Assembly (NCBI GenBank): GCA_963205315.1
Contig: CAUJIO010000031.1
Span: 1 to 64,000 of the forward strand
Source: Pseudomonadota bacterium
GTDB taxonomy: Bacteria; Pseudomonadota; Alphaproteobacteria; Rhizobiales; Aestuariivirgaceae
Direction of reading: 5' to 3'
Length of the DNA stretch: 64,000 nt
Part shown: piece by piece, positions 28,459-35,507 of the stretch
Layout of the letters: each line of letters starts with the position of its first letter
Position numbering within the stretch: position 1 is the first letter of the stretch
The notes under the pieces: model-generated
The model's input: the letters and a program-made list of their open reading frames with translations, nothing else
What the model was told of the DNA's origin: nothing
Databases searched by the model: none
Translations under genes and position numbers: made by a program

Positions 28459-30063
28459 ATGGCGGCGCGGCGCGGCATACCGGAAGCTTGCACGGCCATT
28501 GCAGGTGCCGCGGCCGGACCGGCTGATTTTGCCGCCGGCATTGAAACCGAAGTGAAACTCGCGACAACCGCAGCCGGTCTCGTTCAGGCTCTCGAATGGC
28601 CGCCCTTCGCCGCAGGAACAGGCACAGGCTCCCGGCTACTCCGCTCCATTTACTTCGACACTGCAAATCGTGATCTCCTGGCTCAGGGGATCGTGCTGCG
28701 CATCCGGACCTCCGACAACGCGGATCCGGTTCTGACCCTGAAGCAGCCGGCACATGGACGCCACGGGCCCTTTCACCGGCTCGAATCGGAAGTGCCTGCG
28801 CCGGGCATGACGCCGATGCTCGCGCTCTTTGGCCCAGACATTGCCGCGGAATTGCTAGGCATCACCGGCGGACAGCCGCTGGAAGCCCAGTTTGAAACCC
28901 GTGTGACGCGGCAGACACGCCATATCACCAGTGGCGGCGCGGAAATTGAAGCCGCTTTTGACAACGGTGTGGTGGTGCTTCCAGAGGTTAAGGAGTTGCC
29001 TCTGTGCGAAATCGAACTGGAGCTGAAGTCGGGCGATGCGGGCAGTCTCTATGATCTGGCGCGCGCCGCCGTCGATGCCTTGCCGCTGACGCTGGATGTC
29101 GCCTCGAAGTCCCAGAAGGGATTCCAGTTGAAGAGCGGCAAACCTCCGTCTGCGGAGAAATCCGCTGCACTCGATCTCGACCGGAGTGCGGCATTCGAGC
29201 AGATGATGATCAGGGTCCTCTCGTCTTCCACACTGCAATTCATCTCGAACTGGGCGCCACTGCATCAGACTGATGAAGCCGAACCCATTCACCAGATGCG
29301 TGTATCGCTCCGCCGCATGCGCACTGCGCTGAAGATCTTTGGTCATGTGCTGCATTTTTCCGAGTTCGGCGAATTGCGGGCCGAGGCAAAGCGCCTTGCC
29401 ACGGCATTGGGGAAAGCCCGCGCACTGGACGCATTTCGTGACAATGCCAGGAAAGGACCCCTGACGAGCGCCGTGCGGGCCGCTGGTTGCGAGGCTCTGA
29501 TGAAACGCATCGAGCAGCACCGCAAGCCAGCCTATGCCGCAGCACGCGCACTGATTGCCAGCAAGGCGACGACCGACTTCGTGTTGCGGATCGAGTCGAT
29601 CCTAGCAAGGCATGCCTGGCGGGATGACAGCAACATAACCGGGCATGATTTGCTTGACGAAACGGCACGCAGCTTTGCAGCCGCAACGCTCGAAAGATTG
29701 AGGCGGCGCGTCCTGAAGCGCGGACGCAAGTTGCGAAAGCGGTCGGAAGAAGAGCGCCACAGCCTGCGCATCGCATTGAAGGATTTGCGCTATACGATGG
29801 AGTTTTCCGCCGGTCTGTTCGGCCACTCCCGCCGCCTGCAACGCTGGCTGAGCAAGGTTGCTGTATTGCAGGATGTTCTGGGGGCTCGCAATGATGCCAT
29901 GTCGACGGCACAACTGCTGCAAGACCTGGTTGCTGGTGCCCCGGCGGAGACCGTGCGTGCTGCAGGATTCGTCGTGGGCTGGGAGGCTCACGGCCTTCTG
30001 CACTCTGAAGATGTGTTGCATGCGGCCTGGGAGGACTTCAAGTCGCTCAAGCCCTTCTGGTGA
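28459..30063 (+). CDS. CYTH-CHAD domain protein (probable inorganic triphosphatase)
   Basis: 534 residues. The N-terminal CYTH domain begins with the ExExK signature at E29-E31-K33 (IETEVKL) and continues with RSIYFDTANRDLLAQGIVLRIRT, then KQPAHGRHGPFHR. The C-terminal CHAD domain (from about residue 275) shows IHQMRVSLRRMRTALKIF and SLRIALKDLRYTMEF, rich in conserved His/Arg that bind polyphosphate. Family members hydrolyse tripolyphosphate and may associate with polyphosphate granules. The ATG at 28459 has CGGGGAG upstream; the longer frame from 28345 lacks one. It follows tRNA-Gly on the same strand. Confidence 0.9.
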   Translation: MAARRGIPEACTAIAGAAAGPADFAAGIETEVKLATTAAGLVQALEWPPFAAGTGTGSRLLRSIYFDTANRDLLAQGIVLRIRTSDNADPVLTLKQPAHGRHGPFHRLESEVPAPGMTPMLALFGPDIAAELLGITGGQPLEAQFETRVTRQTRHITSGGAEIEAAFDNGVVVLPEVKELPLCEIELELKSGDAGSLYDLARAAVDALPLTLDVASKSQKGFQLKSGKPPSAEKSAALDLDRSAAFEQMMIRVLSSSTLQFISNWAPLHQTDEAEPIHQMRVSLRRMRTALKIFGHVLHFSEFGELRAEAKRLATALGKARALDAFRDNARKGPLTSAVRAAGCEALMKRIEQHRKPAYAAARALIASKATTDFVLRIESILARHAWRDDSNITGHDLLDETARSFAAATLERLRRRVLKRGRKLRKRSEEERHSLRIALKDLRYTMEFSAGLFGHSRRLQRWLSKVAVLQDVLGARNDAMSTAQLLQDLVAGAPAETVRAAGFVVGWEAHGLLHSEDVLHAAWEDFKSLKPFW

Positions 30064-30078
30064 TGGGACCCGCGCTGC

Positions 30079-30828
30079 TTACTTGAGCACGGCCTTGTCG
30101 ATGAGTTTGAAGAACAGTGGATAGGGCAGCAGGCGCGCGAGCTTGAGGATTGCCGCAAAGCGCCGGGGATAGGCGATTTCGAATCGCCCTGCTGAAAGTC
30201 CCGAAATTGTCCGGCGCGCCGCATCGTCTGCCGTCATCAGGAACGGCATCGGGAAATCATTTTGTTTCGTCAGCGGCGTATCGACAAAACCCGGATTGAT
30301 GACGCTGACCTTTATGCCGGCCCGTCTCAGTTCCGGGGCAAGGCTTTCGCCGAGGTTGATCAGTGCAGCCTTGGTCGGTCCATAGGCCGCGGCCTTGGGC
30401 AGGCCGACATAACCTGCAACCGATGCGATCCACGACACATGACCGCTGCCGCGCGCCATCATGCGCGGCAGCAAGGCCGCAAGGCAATTCACCGTGCCCA
30501 AATAGTTGGTGGTCATCGCGTGACTGAAGACGGCAGGATCAAGTGCGGTGGCATCAACCGGAGAATAGGTGCCGGCACCCAGAATGGCGAGATCGATCGG
30601 TCCAAGCTCCATCTCGATCTGCGCGACGCCGCTCGCCACTGCCACCGAATCGCTAACGTCAAGCGGAAAGCCATGGATGCCGGGTCCAAGTGCAGCCAGC
30701 TTCCCGGCAGTCCGCGCCGAGGCTGCAACCCTTACACCGGCCTCAGCCAGCTGCAGGGCAATGCTGCGGCCAATTCCGGTCGATGCACCCGTGACCCAGA
30801 CCGTTGCCCAAGGGAGTGGCTTGGGCAA
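30079..30828 (-). CDS. short-chain dehydrogenase/reductase in the sigma-E locus
   Basis: 249 residues if it starts at the TTG at 30828, 2 nt after the chrR-like stop; an ATG at 30915 inside chrR is the alternative. Classical SDR: TGASTGIGR cofactor motif, NYLGTVN, catalytic Ser in SWIASVAGY and YGPTK (YxxxK). The C-terminal hydrophobic stretch (FAAILKLARLLPYPLFFKLIDK) suggests membrane association. A related SDR belongs to the RpoE/ChrR-linked gene set in Rhodobacter as I recall. Substrate unknown; co-transcription with rpoE-chrR is likely. Confidence 0.82.
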   Translation of the reverse strand: MPKPLPWATVWVTGASTGIGRSIALQLAEAGVRVAASARTAGKLAALGPGIHGFPLDVSDSVAVASGVAQIEMELGPIDLAILGAGTYSPVDATALDPAVFSHAMTTNYLGTVNCLAALLPRMMARGSGHVSWIASVAGYVGLPKAAAYGPTKAALINLGESLAPELRRAGIKVSVINPGFVDTPLTKQNDFPMPFLMTADDAARRTISGLSAGRFEIAYPRRFAAILKLARLLPYPLFFKLIDKAVLK

Positions 30829-30830
30829 AT

Positions 30831-31481
30831 TCAGATGCCGACGAAGGGCTGCATCAACCGTGCCGCAAGCGACTTGAATCGCGTCGGTTTCTCGGTCGCC
30901 ACGAGGCAGATGCAATCTTCCCCGGGGCCGACGACCGGTTGGTGTTCGATGTCCTCGTCGAGGTCAGCCACATCGCCGCGCGCGAACACACCCATGTGAT
31001 CGTGATAGGCACCTTTCAGCACCAGCGTGATCTCCTCGCCGCCATGTCCATGCTCTGGCATGGCACGGCCCGCACTAATGCGCAGCAGCTTCAATTTCCC
31101 CTTGGCATAGGCTGGCAGCTTGACGTCGCACATCGCGACACCAGGCGCCTTCTTCTTCCATGCAATATCCTCGAACGATGAAATATCCAGCAGCCGAACG
31201 AGTGCGGGCGGAAGATCCGAACGGGGCGGGGCGACGGGCAGACGGTAAAGTGTCGCCTGATCGAGCGCCGCGATCGTCTTGGCGCGGCACGCATCCGACA
31301 CCGATCCCTCCTCAAGTGCATCCAGGACTTCACCGCCCAGGGCTTCGGCCTCACGGACTGCAGCCCGGCATGCCGGGCACATCGACAAATGGGCCTCGGC
31401 AACCACGCTGAAGGCGTCGTCGAGCGTTCCCGCGGCGAAACTGAGAACGGTGCTGTCGTCGAGGTGATGAGCAGGTTTCAA
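30831..31481 (-). CDS. chrR: ChrR-type anti-sigma factor (zinc-binding, cupin)
   Basis: 216 residues. The N-terminal anti-sigma domain has H31-x3-C35-x2-C38 (HLSMCPAC), which with an upstream His (H5/H6) binds zinc in ChrR. The C-terminal cupin domain carries the metal-type motif MPEHGHGGEEITLVLKGAYHDHMGVF. In Rhodobacter ChrR releases RpoE in response to singlet oxygen. The start overlaps the sigma factor stop by 4 nt (ATGA). Confidence 0.92.
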   Translation of the reverse strand: MKPAHHLDDSTVLSFAAGTLDDAFSVVAEAHLSMCPACRAAVREAEALGGEVLDALEEGSVSDACRAKTIAALDQATLYRLPVAPPRSDLPPALVRLLDISSFEDIAWKKKAPGVAMCDVKLPAYAKGKLKLLRISAGRAMPEHGHGGEEITLVLKGAYHDHMGVFARGDVADLDEDIEHQPVVGPGEDCICLVATEKPTRFKSLAARLMQPFVGI

Positions 31482-32077
31482 GATCGGGTCTCCAGGATGC
31501 GGCGCAGATGGCCATAGGCCAGCCGCATCCGCGATTTTACAGTTCCGAGCGGGATGGCAAGCTTCTGCGCAATCTCGCTCTGCGGCATGTCTTCCACAAA
31601 CGAGAGCAGAAGCACCTGCCGCTGTTCGTCGGGAATACTCTTCAGGGCTTGCGCCACCAGCCCGTCTTCCTGTTTGCGTCCGAGCAATTCTTCGCCCTCA
31701 GGCGCGTCGGAAGGCTCGTCGTATGTGCCGAGCTCGGTCATCGGCATGTGAACGTCACGCCGTATGCGATCGATTCTCAGATTGCGGGCAATGGTAAACA
31801 CCCAGGTCGTCACCGAACCCTTCGAAGGTTCATAGAGACCAGCCTTCCGCCAGACCGCGATCATGGCATCCTGCACCAGATCCTCGGCCAGTTCGGCAGA
31901 CACGTTCTTGCGCATCATGAAGCTCTTCAAGCGCGGCGCGAAATGATCAAAAAACACTGCAAACGCCTGCCGGTCATGGCTTTGCGCCACGCGCTTCATC
32001 AGGTTGCGGAAATGCGCTTCCTGCTTCTGCTTCTCTCTGTCGATCTGCATGTCAGACTGGTCCATGGCAGCCAGCAT
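31478..32077 (-). CDS. rpoE: ECF sigma factor, RpoE/ECF11 type
   Basis: 199 residues. Sigma-2 region (FAVFFDHFAPRLKSFMMRKNVSAELAEDLVQDAMIAVWRKAGLYEPSKGSVTTWVFTIARNLRIDRIRR) and sigma-4 region (LVAQALKSIPDEQRQVLLLSFVEDMPQSEIAQKLAIPLGTVKSRMRLAYGHLR). Pairing with ChrR places it in the singlet-oxygen/lipid-stress ECF11 group. The ATG at 32077 is chosen because AAAGGA lies 9 nt upstream; a TTG at 32086 is the alternative. A TGATCC promoter upstream predicts autoregulation. Confidence 0.93.
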   Translation of the reverse strand: MLAAMDQSDMQIDREKQKQEAHFRNLMKRVAQSHDRQAFAVFFDHFAPRLKSFMMRKNVSAELAEDLVQDAMIAVWRKAGLYEPSKGSVTTWVFTIARNLRIDRIRRDVHMPMTELGTYDEPSDAPEGEELLGRKQEDGLVAQALKSIPDEQRQVLLLSFVEDMPQSEIAQKLAIPLGTVKSRMRLAYGHLRRILETRS

Positions 32078-32103
32078 AGCATTCAATCCTTTGTTCGGGT
32101 CAG

Positions 32104-32131
32104 TTTACGGCGGGCATCGGCAGATGGATCA
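32104..32131 (-). promoter_or_regulatory. ECF11-type promoter of rpoE-chrR-SDR
   Basis: On the minus strand TGATCC (32131-32126) is followed after 16 nt by CGTAAA (32109-32104). The predicted transcript would start near 32098, about 20 nt before the rpoE ATG. TGATCC is the -35 element known for RpoE/ChrR-group sigma factors. Confidence 0.75.
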
Positions 32132-32136
32132 CCCGA

Positions 32137-32164
32137 TGATCCGGAGTGGCCCGGACGCCGTAGA
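32137..32164 (+). promoter_or_regulatory. ECF11-type promoter of the FAD oxidoreductase-DUF1365-methyltransferase operon
   Basis: TGATCC (32137-32142), 16 nt, then CGTAGA (32159-32164). Spacing and layout are identical to the divergent rpoE promoter, and the two -35 boxes are only 5 nt apart. Predicted transcript start near 32170, about 20 nt before the GTG at 32191. Confidence 0.75.
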
Positions 32165-32190
32165 CAACCCGGAATTCAAGGAATGTGTGA

Positions 32191-33537
32191 GTGACGCCCC
32201 GCAATATCGCCGTTATCGGATCTGGCATTTCCGGACTGTCCGCCGCCTGGCTCTTGTCGCGCAAACATCGCGTCACCTTGTTTGAAGCCGAAGGGCGGCC
32301 TGGCGGACACTCGAATACGGTGGATTGCGACATCGACGGCACGTCTGTCGCAGTGGACACCGGGTTCATCGTTTACAACCCGCCCGCCTATCCCAATCTC
32401 ACGGCACTCTTCGATCACCTGCGGCTCCCCACCGCACCCTCCAGCATGGGCTTTTCGGTCTCCATGGGAAATGGAGCATATGAATACGCCGGCACCAATA
32501 TGGTTCAGTTGATCGGACAGGCCGGAAACCTGTTCGATGCCGGTCACTGGCGGCTGATCCGTGACATTCCCCGCTTCTTCCGGACGGCCCTGGCCAAGCT
32601 GCCATCGCTGGCCGAAGATATGACCATCGGACAGTTTCTTGCGGCGGAAGGCTATTCGGACTATTTCCGGGACCGGCACTTGCTGCCCATGGCAGGCGCA
32701 ATCTGGTCTGCCGCACCCGGTGACATGCATCACTATCCGGCACGCGCATTTCTTCGATTCTTCAGCAATCATGGTTTGCTGAAACTCACCAACCGCCCTC
32801 AATGGCGGACCGTCGTCGGAGGATCTCGCCGCTACGTCGACCGGCTGATCGCCGATGGGAATTTCGACTTGCGCCTGAACTCTCCCATCAGGAGCATCCG
32901 GAGAACGACGCTTGGTGTCGACATTCAGACGGGCTCCGGACCCAGCCAGATCTTCTCGGACGTGGTCATTGCAACACATGCCGATCAGGCCCTCGCCATG
33001 TTGGCTGACGCGGCACCTCTGGAACGGCAACTCCTCGGTCAATTCCGGTACTCGCAGAATCGCGCCATCCTGCATCGGGATGAAACCCTCATGCCAAGGC
33101 GGCGCCGTTTGTGGGCAAGCTGGAACTATCTCTCCGGCCTGCCACCGCATTCCGCTGCATCGAGTGCGGTGACTTATTGGATGAACGCGCTTCAGCCCCT
33201 TGAGACCAGGTCACCTCTGTTCCTCAGCCTCAACCCGTTGCGCCAGCCAGAAGCCTCGCGAGTCATCGCGGAATTCAATTATACGCATCCGATCTTCGAT
33301 CCTGCGGCGATGGCCGCACAAAGGAACCTCTGGCAGATTCAGGGCGCAAACCGCACCTGGTTCTGTGGTGCGCATTTCGGCGCCGGCTTCCACGAGGATG
33401 GATTGCAGTCAGGCCTCGCCGTCGCCGAGCAAATGGGAGGAGTCTCAAGGCCCTGGCAAATCGCCGATCCGTCCGGACGCATTCATCTGGGTCCCCGCGG
33501 AACGCTCGCCACGCCTTTCCCGGAAGCAGCGGAATAG
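32191..33537 (+). CDS. FAD-dependent oxidoreductase (amine oxidase family) of the sigma-E regulon type
   Basis: 448 residues. The N-terminal FAD fold shows AVIGSGISGLSAAWLLSRKHRVTLFEAEGRPGGHSNTV, then VDTGFIVYNPPAYPNLTALFDHL; the C-terminal FAD motif is WFCGAHFGAGFHEDGLQSGLAVAEQM. Related proteins sit next to DUF1365 and CFA-type genes in many alphaproteobacteria and in the Rhodobacter RpoE regulon; I recall a role of one as a fatty-acyl desaturase in furan fatty acid synthesis. GTG start with AAGGA upstream. First gene of a three-gene operon whose members abut. Confidence 0.87.
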   Translation: MTPRNIAVIGSGISGLSAAWLLSRKHRVTLFEAEGRPGGHSNTVDCDIDGTSVAVDTGFIVYNPPAYPNLTALFDHLRLPTAPSSMGFSVSMGNGAYEYAGTNMVQLIGQAGNLFDAGHWRLIRDIPRFFRTALAKLPSLAEDMTIGQFLAAEGYSDYFRDRHLLPMAGAIWSAAPGDMHHYPARAFLRFFSNHGLLKLTNRPQWRTVVGGSRRYVDRLIADGNFDLRLNSPIRSIRRTTLGVDIQTGSGPSQIFSDVVIATHADQALAMLADAAPLERQLLGQFRYSQNRAILHRDETLMPRRRRLWASWNYLSGLPPHSAASSAVTYWMNALQPLETRSPLFLSLNPLRQPEASRVIAEFNYTHPIFDPAAMAAQRNLWQIQGANRTWFCGAHFGAGFHEDGLQSGLAVAEQMGGVSRPWQIADPSGRIHLGPRGTLATPFPEAAE

Positions 33538-34299
33538 ATGCCGAGGACCTGCCTCTATCGCGGCGAGGTGGTGCACAAGCGTCTGAATCCCCTGCGCCAC
33601 GAACTGCGCTACAGGGTCTTCAATCTCTTCGCCGACGTTGACCGCCTGGACGAGATCGCGCGGGAGAACCGGCTGTTCAGCTACAACCGCTTCAACCTGT
33701 TCGCGCTGATGGATCGCAATCACGGCGCGGGCGACGGCACACCCATACGGGACCACGCCTGGCGGCTGATGCGCGCGGCAGACGGCGGTGATAGGATCGC
33801 CCGCATCTTCATGTTCTGCTATCCGAGCGTACTCGGCTACGTCTTCAACCCGCTCACGGTATACTATGGCTACGATGCCGGTGACCGGCTGGCCGTGATG
33901 ATCTATGAGGTGAATAACACCTTTGGCGGCCGCCATTCCTACGTTGTGCCTGTGGGTGATCCTCCAGCGCAGCAGACGGACAAAGCCTTTTTCGTGTCGC
34001 CGTTCAATGCCGTCGAAGGCCGCTACGACTTCCATTTCTCCGCGCCTGAGGAAAAAATGGCGCTTGGAATCCTGCTTACGGTGAACGAGACGCCCATCCT
34101 CAAGGCCTATGTCAGCGGCAGCCGGACGGAGCTTGACGACGCCAATCTCCTCGCCTGTTTCGCCAGCGTGCCGTTCCTCACCTACAAGGTCATTGCAGCG
34201 ATCCACTTGCAAGCGCTTAAACTCTGGTGGAAAGGTTTACGTGTGAGGGAGCGCCCGCAGGCGCAACCGCACACGGCAAATACACGTCCCGAGGTTTGA
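33538..34299 (+). CDS. DUF1365 domain protein
   Basis: 253 residues. DUF1365 hallmarks are CLYRGEVVHKRLNPLRHELRYRVFNLFADVDRLDE, FCYPSVLGYVFNPLTVYYGYD and DKAFFVSPFNAVEGRYDFHF. Function is not established, but it is almost always beside FAD oxidoreductase and CFA-like methyltransferase genes, so a role in lipid modification is inferred. Its ATG follows the upstream TAG directly, and its stop is 8 nt before the methyltransferase. Confidence 0.9.
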   Translation: MPRTCLYRGEVVHKRLNPLRHELRYRVFNLFADVDRLDEIARENRLFSYNRFNLFALMDRNHGAGDGTPIRDHAWRLMRAADGGDRIARIFMFCYPSVLGYVFNPLTVYYGYDAGDRLAVMIYEVNNTFGGRHSYVVPVGDPPAQQTDKAFFVSPFNAVEGRYDFHFSAPEEKMALGILLTVNETPILKAYVSGSRTELDDANLLACFASVPFLTYKVIAAIHLQALKLWWKGLRVRERPQAQPHTANTRPEV

Positions 34300-34307
34300 G
34301 CAGGATT

Positions 34308-35504
34308 ATGGGTTCAACGATAAGTACAGCACAGGAAAGCCTGCTGGGCAGGATCGTGTTCGCAATTGGTGCAAAGCTTCTGCCGCGTGACATTGAGGGT
34401 GGCTTGTTGCTCACCTTGCCGTCGGGGGTGGCTCACCGGATCGGGTTCGAGCGTCCCGGCGTAACCTGCGACCTGCAGATGCGAAACTACCGGCCGGTGT
34501 GGAGCGCCATGCGCCGGGGTGCGGTCGGCTTCGCCGAAAGCTACATGTCGGGCGATCTCGACAGCAGCGACATCACGGCCGTGCTGCGTTTCTATCTGCA
34601 GAATCGCCACGTCCTGGATGCAGCAGCCAAACCGGTGTTCTACAAGAGCCTCGTCGACCGGCTCTTCCATATGATGCGCTCGAACACCCGGCGTGGCGCG
34701 CGCCGCAACATCAGCGAACACTACGATCTCGGCAACGATTTCTATGGCGAGTGGCTCGATCAGACGATGAGCTATTCCTCCGCCTATTTCGGCGGCGGCG
34801 CCAATTCGCTGGAGGCCGCGCAGAAGGCCAAGTATGATCTGGTGCTCGATGGCCTCGACGTTGGCAGGAATGCGCATATTCTGGAGATCGGCTGCGGCTG
34901 GGGCGGCTTTGCTGAGGCGGCAGCGGACCGCGGCCACAAGATCACCGGCATCACCATTTCAAGCGAGCAACTGGCCTTCGCCAAGCGGCGATTGAAAGAT
35001 CGGGCGGATCTTCGCTTCGAAGACTACCGCGACACGAAGGGGAGCTTCGATGCGATTGCCTCGATCGAGATGATCGAAGCTGTCGGCGAGGCACATTGGC
35101 CCGACTACTTCCGCGTCTTGCACGACAGGCTGAAGCCCGGTGGCTGCGCCGCCGTGCAAGCCATCACGATCGATGAGAGTTTCTACGAGGGCTATCGCAC
35201 CACGACGGATTTCATCCAGCGCTACATTTTTCCAGGTGGCATGCTGCCGACGCGGACCATCCTCGGCGAACAGGCGAGGCAGGCAGGCTTGCGCTTCGAG
35301 CCTCTGCAAAGCTTTGGCCACGATTATTCCCGCACTCTGGCCCTCTGGCGGGACCGCTTCGAGGCGGCGTGGCAGGCGATTTCCCAACTGGGCTTCGATG
35401 AAGCCTTCCGCCGCCGCTGGCGCTATTACCTCTGCTATTGCGAGGCGGGCTTCACCGAGCAGGCCATCGACGTCGGGGTCTATCGCTTCCGCCGCGTGGC
35501 TTGA
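34308..35504 (+). CDS. CFA-synthase-like SAM-dependent phospholipid methyltransferase
   Basis: 398 residues. The SAM-binding motif is ILEIGCGWGGFAEAAADRGHKITGITIS; other family segments are NISEHYDLGNDFYGEWLDQTMSYSSAYF, FDAIASIEMIEAVGEAHWPDYF and RYIFPGGMLPTR. Against E. coli Cfa, as I remember it, the bicarbonate-binding Cys (YSCGYW) is Ser here (YSSAYF) and the His of LLHTIGS is Gln (AVQAITI), while the Glu of MFEHVG and the Tyr of FGADY are kept. It may therefore methylate acyl chains without closing a cyclopropane ring, as described for UfaM-type enzymes. The ATG at 34308 has AGCAGG upstream; a longer frame from 34227 overlaps DUF1365. Confidence 0.85.
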   Translation: MGSTISTAQESLLGRIVFAIGAKLLPRDIEGGLLLTLPSGVAHRIGFERPGVTCDLQMRNYRPVWSAMRRGAVGFAESYMSGDLDSSDITAVLRFYLQNRHVLDAAAKPVFYKSLVDRLFHMMRSNTRRGARRNISEHYDLGNDFYGEWLDQTMSYSSAYFGGGANSLEAAQKAKYDLVLDGLDVGRNAHILEIGCGWGGFAEAAADRGHKITGITISSEQLAFAKRRLKDRADLRFEDYRDTKGSFDAIASIEMIEAVGEAHWPDYFRVLHDRLKPGGCAAVQAITIDESFYEGYRTTTDFIQRYIFPGGMLPTRTILGEQARQAGLRFEPLQSFGHDYSRTLALWRDRFEAAWQAISQLGFDEAFRRRWRYYLCYCEAGFTEQAIDVGVYRFRRVA

Positions 35505-35507
35505 CCC

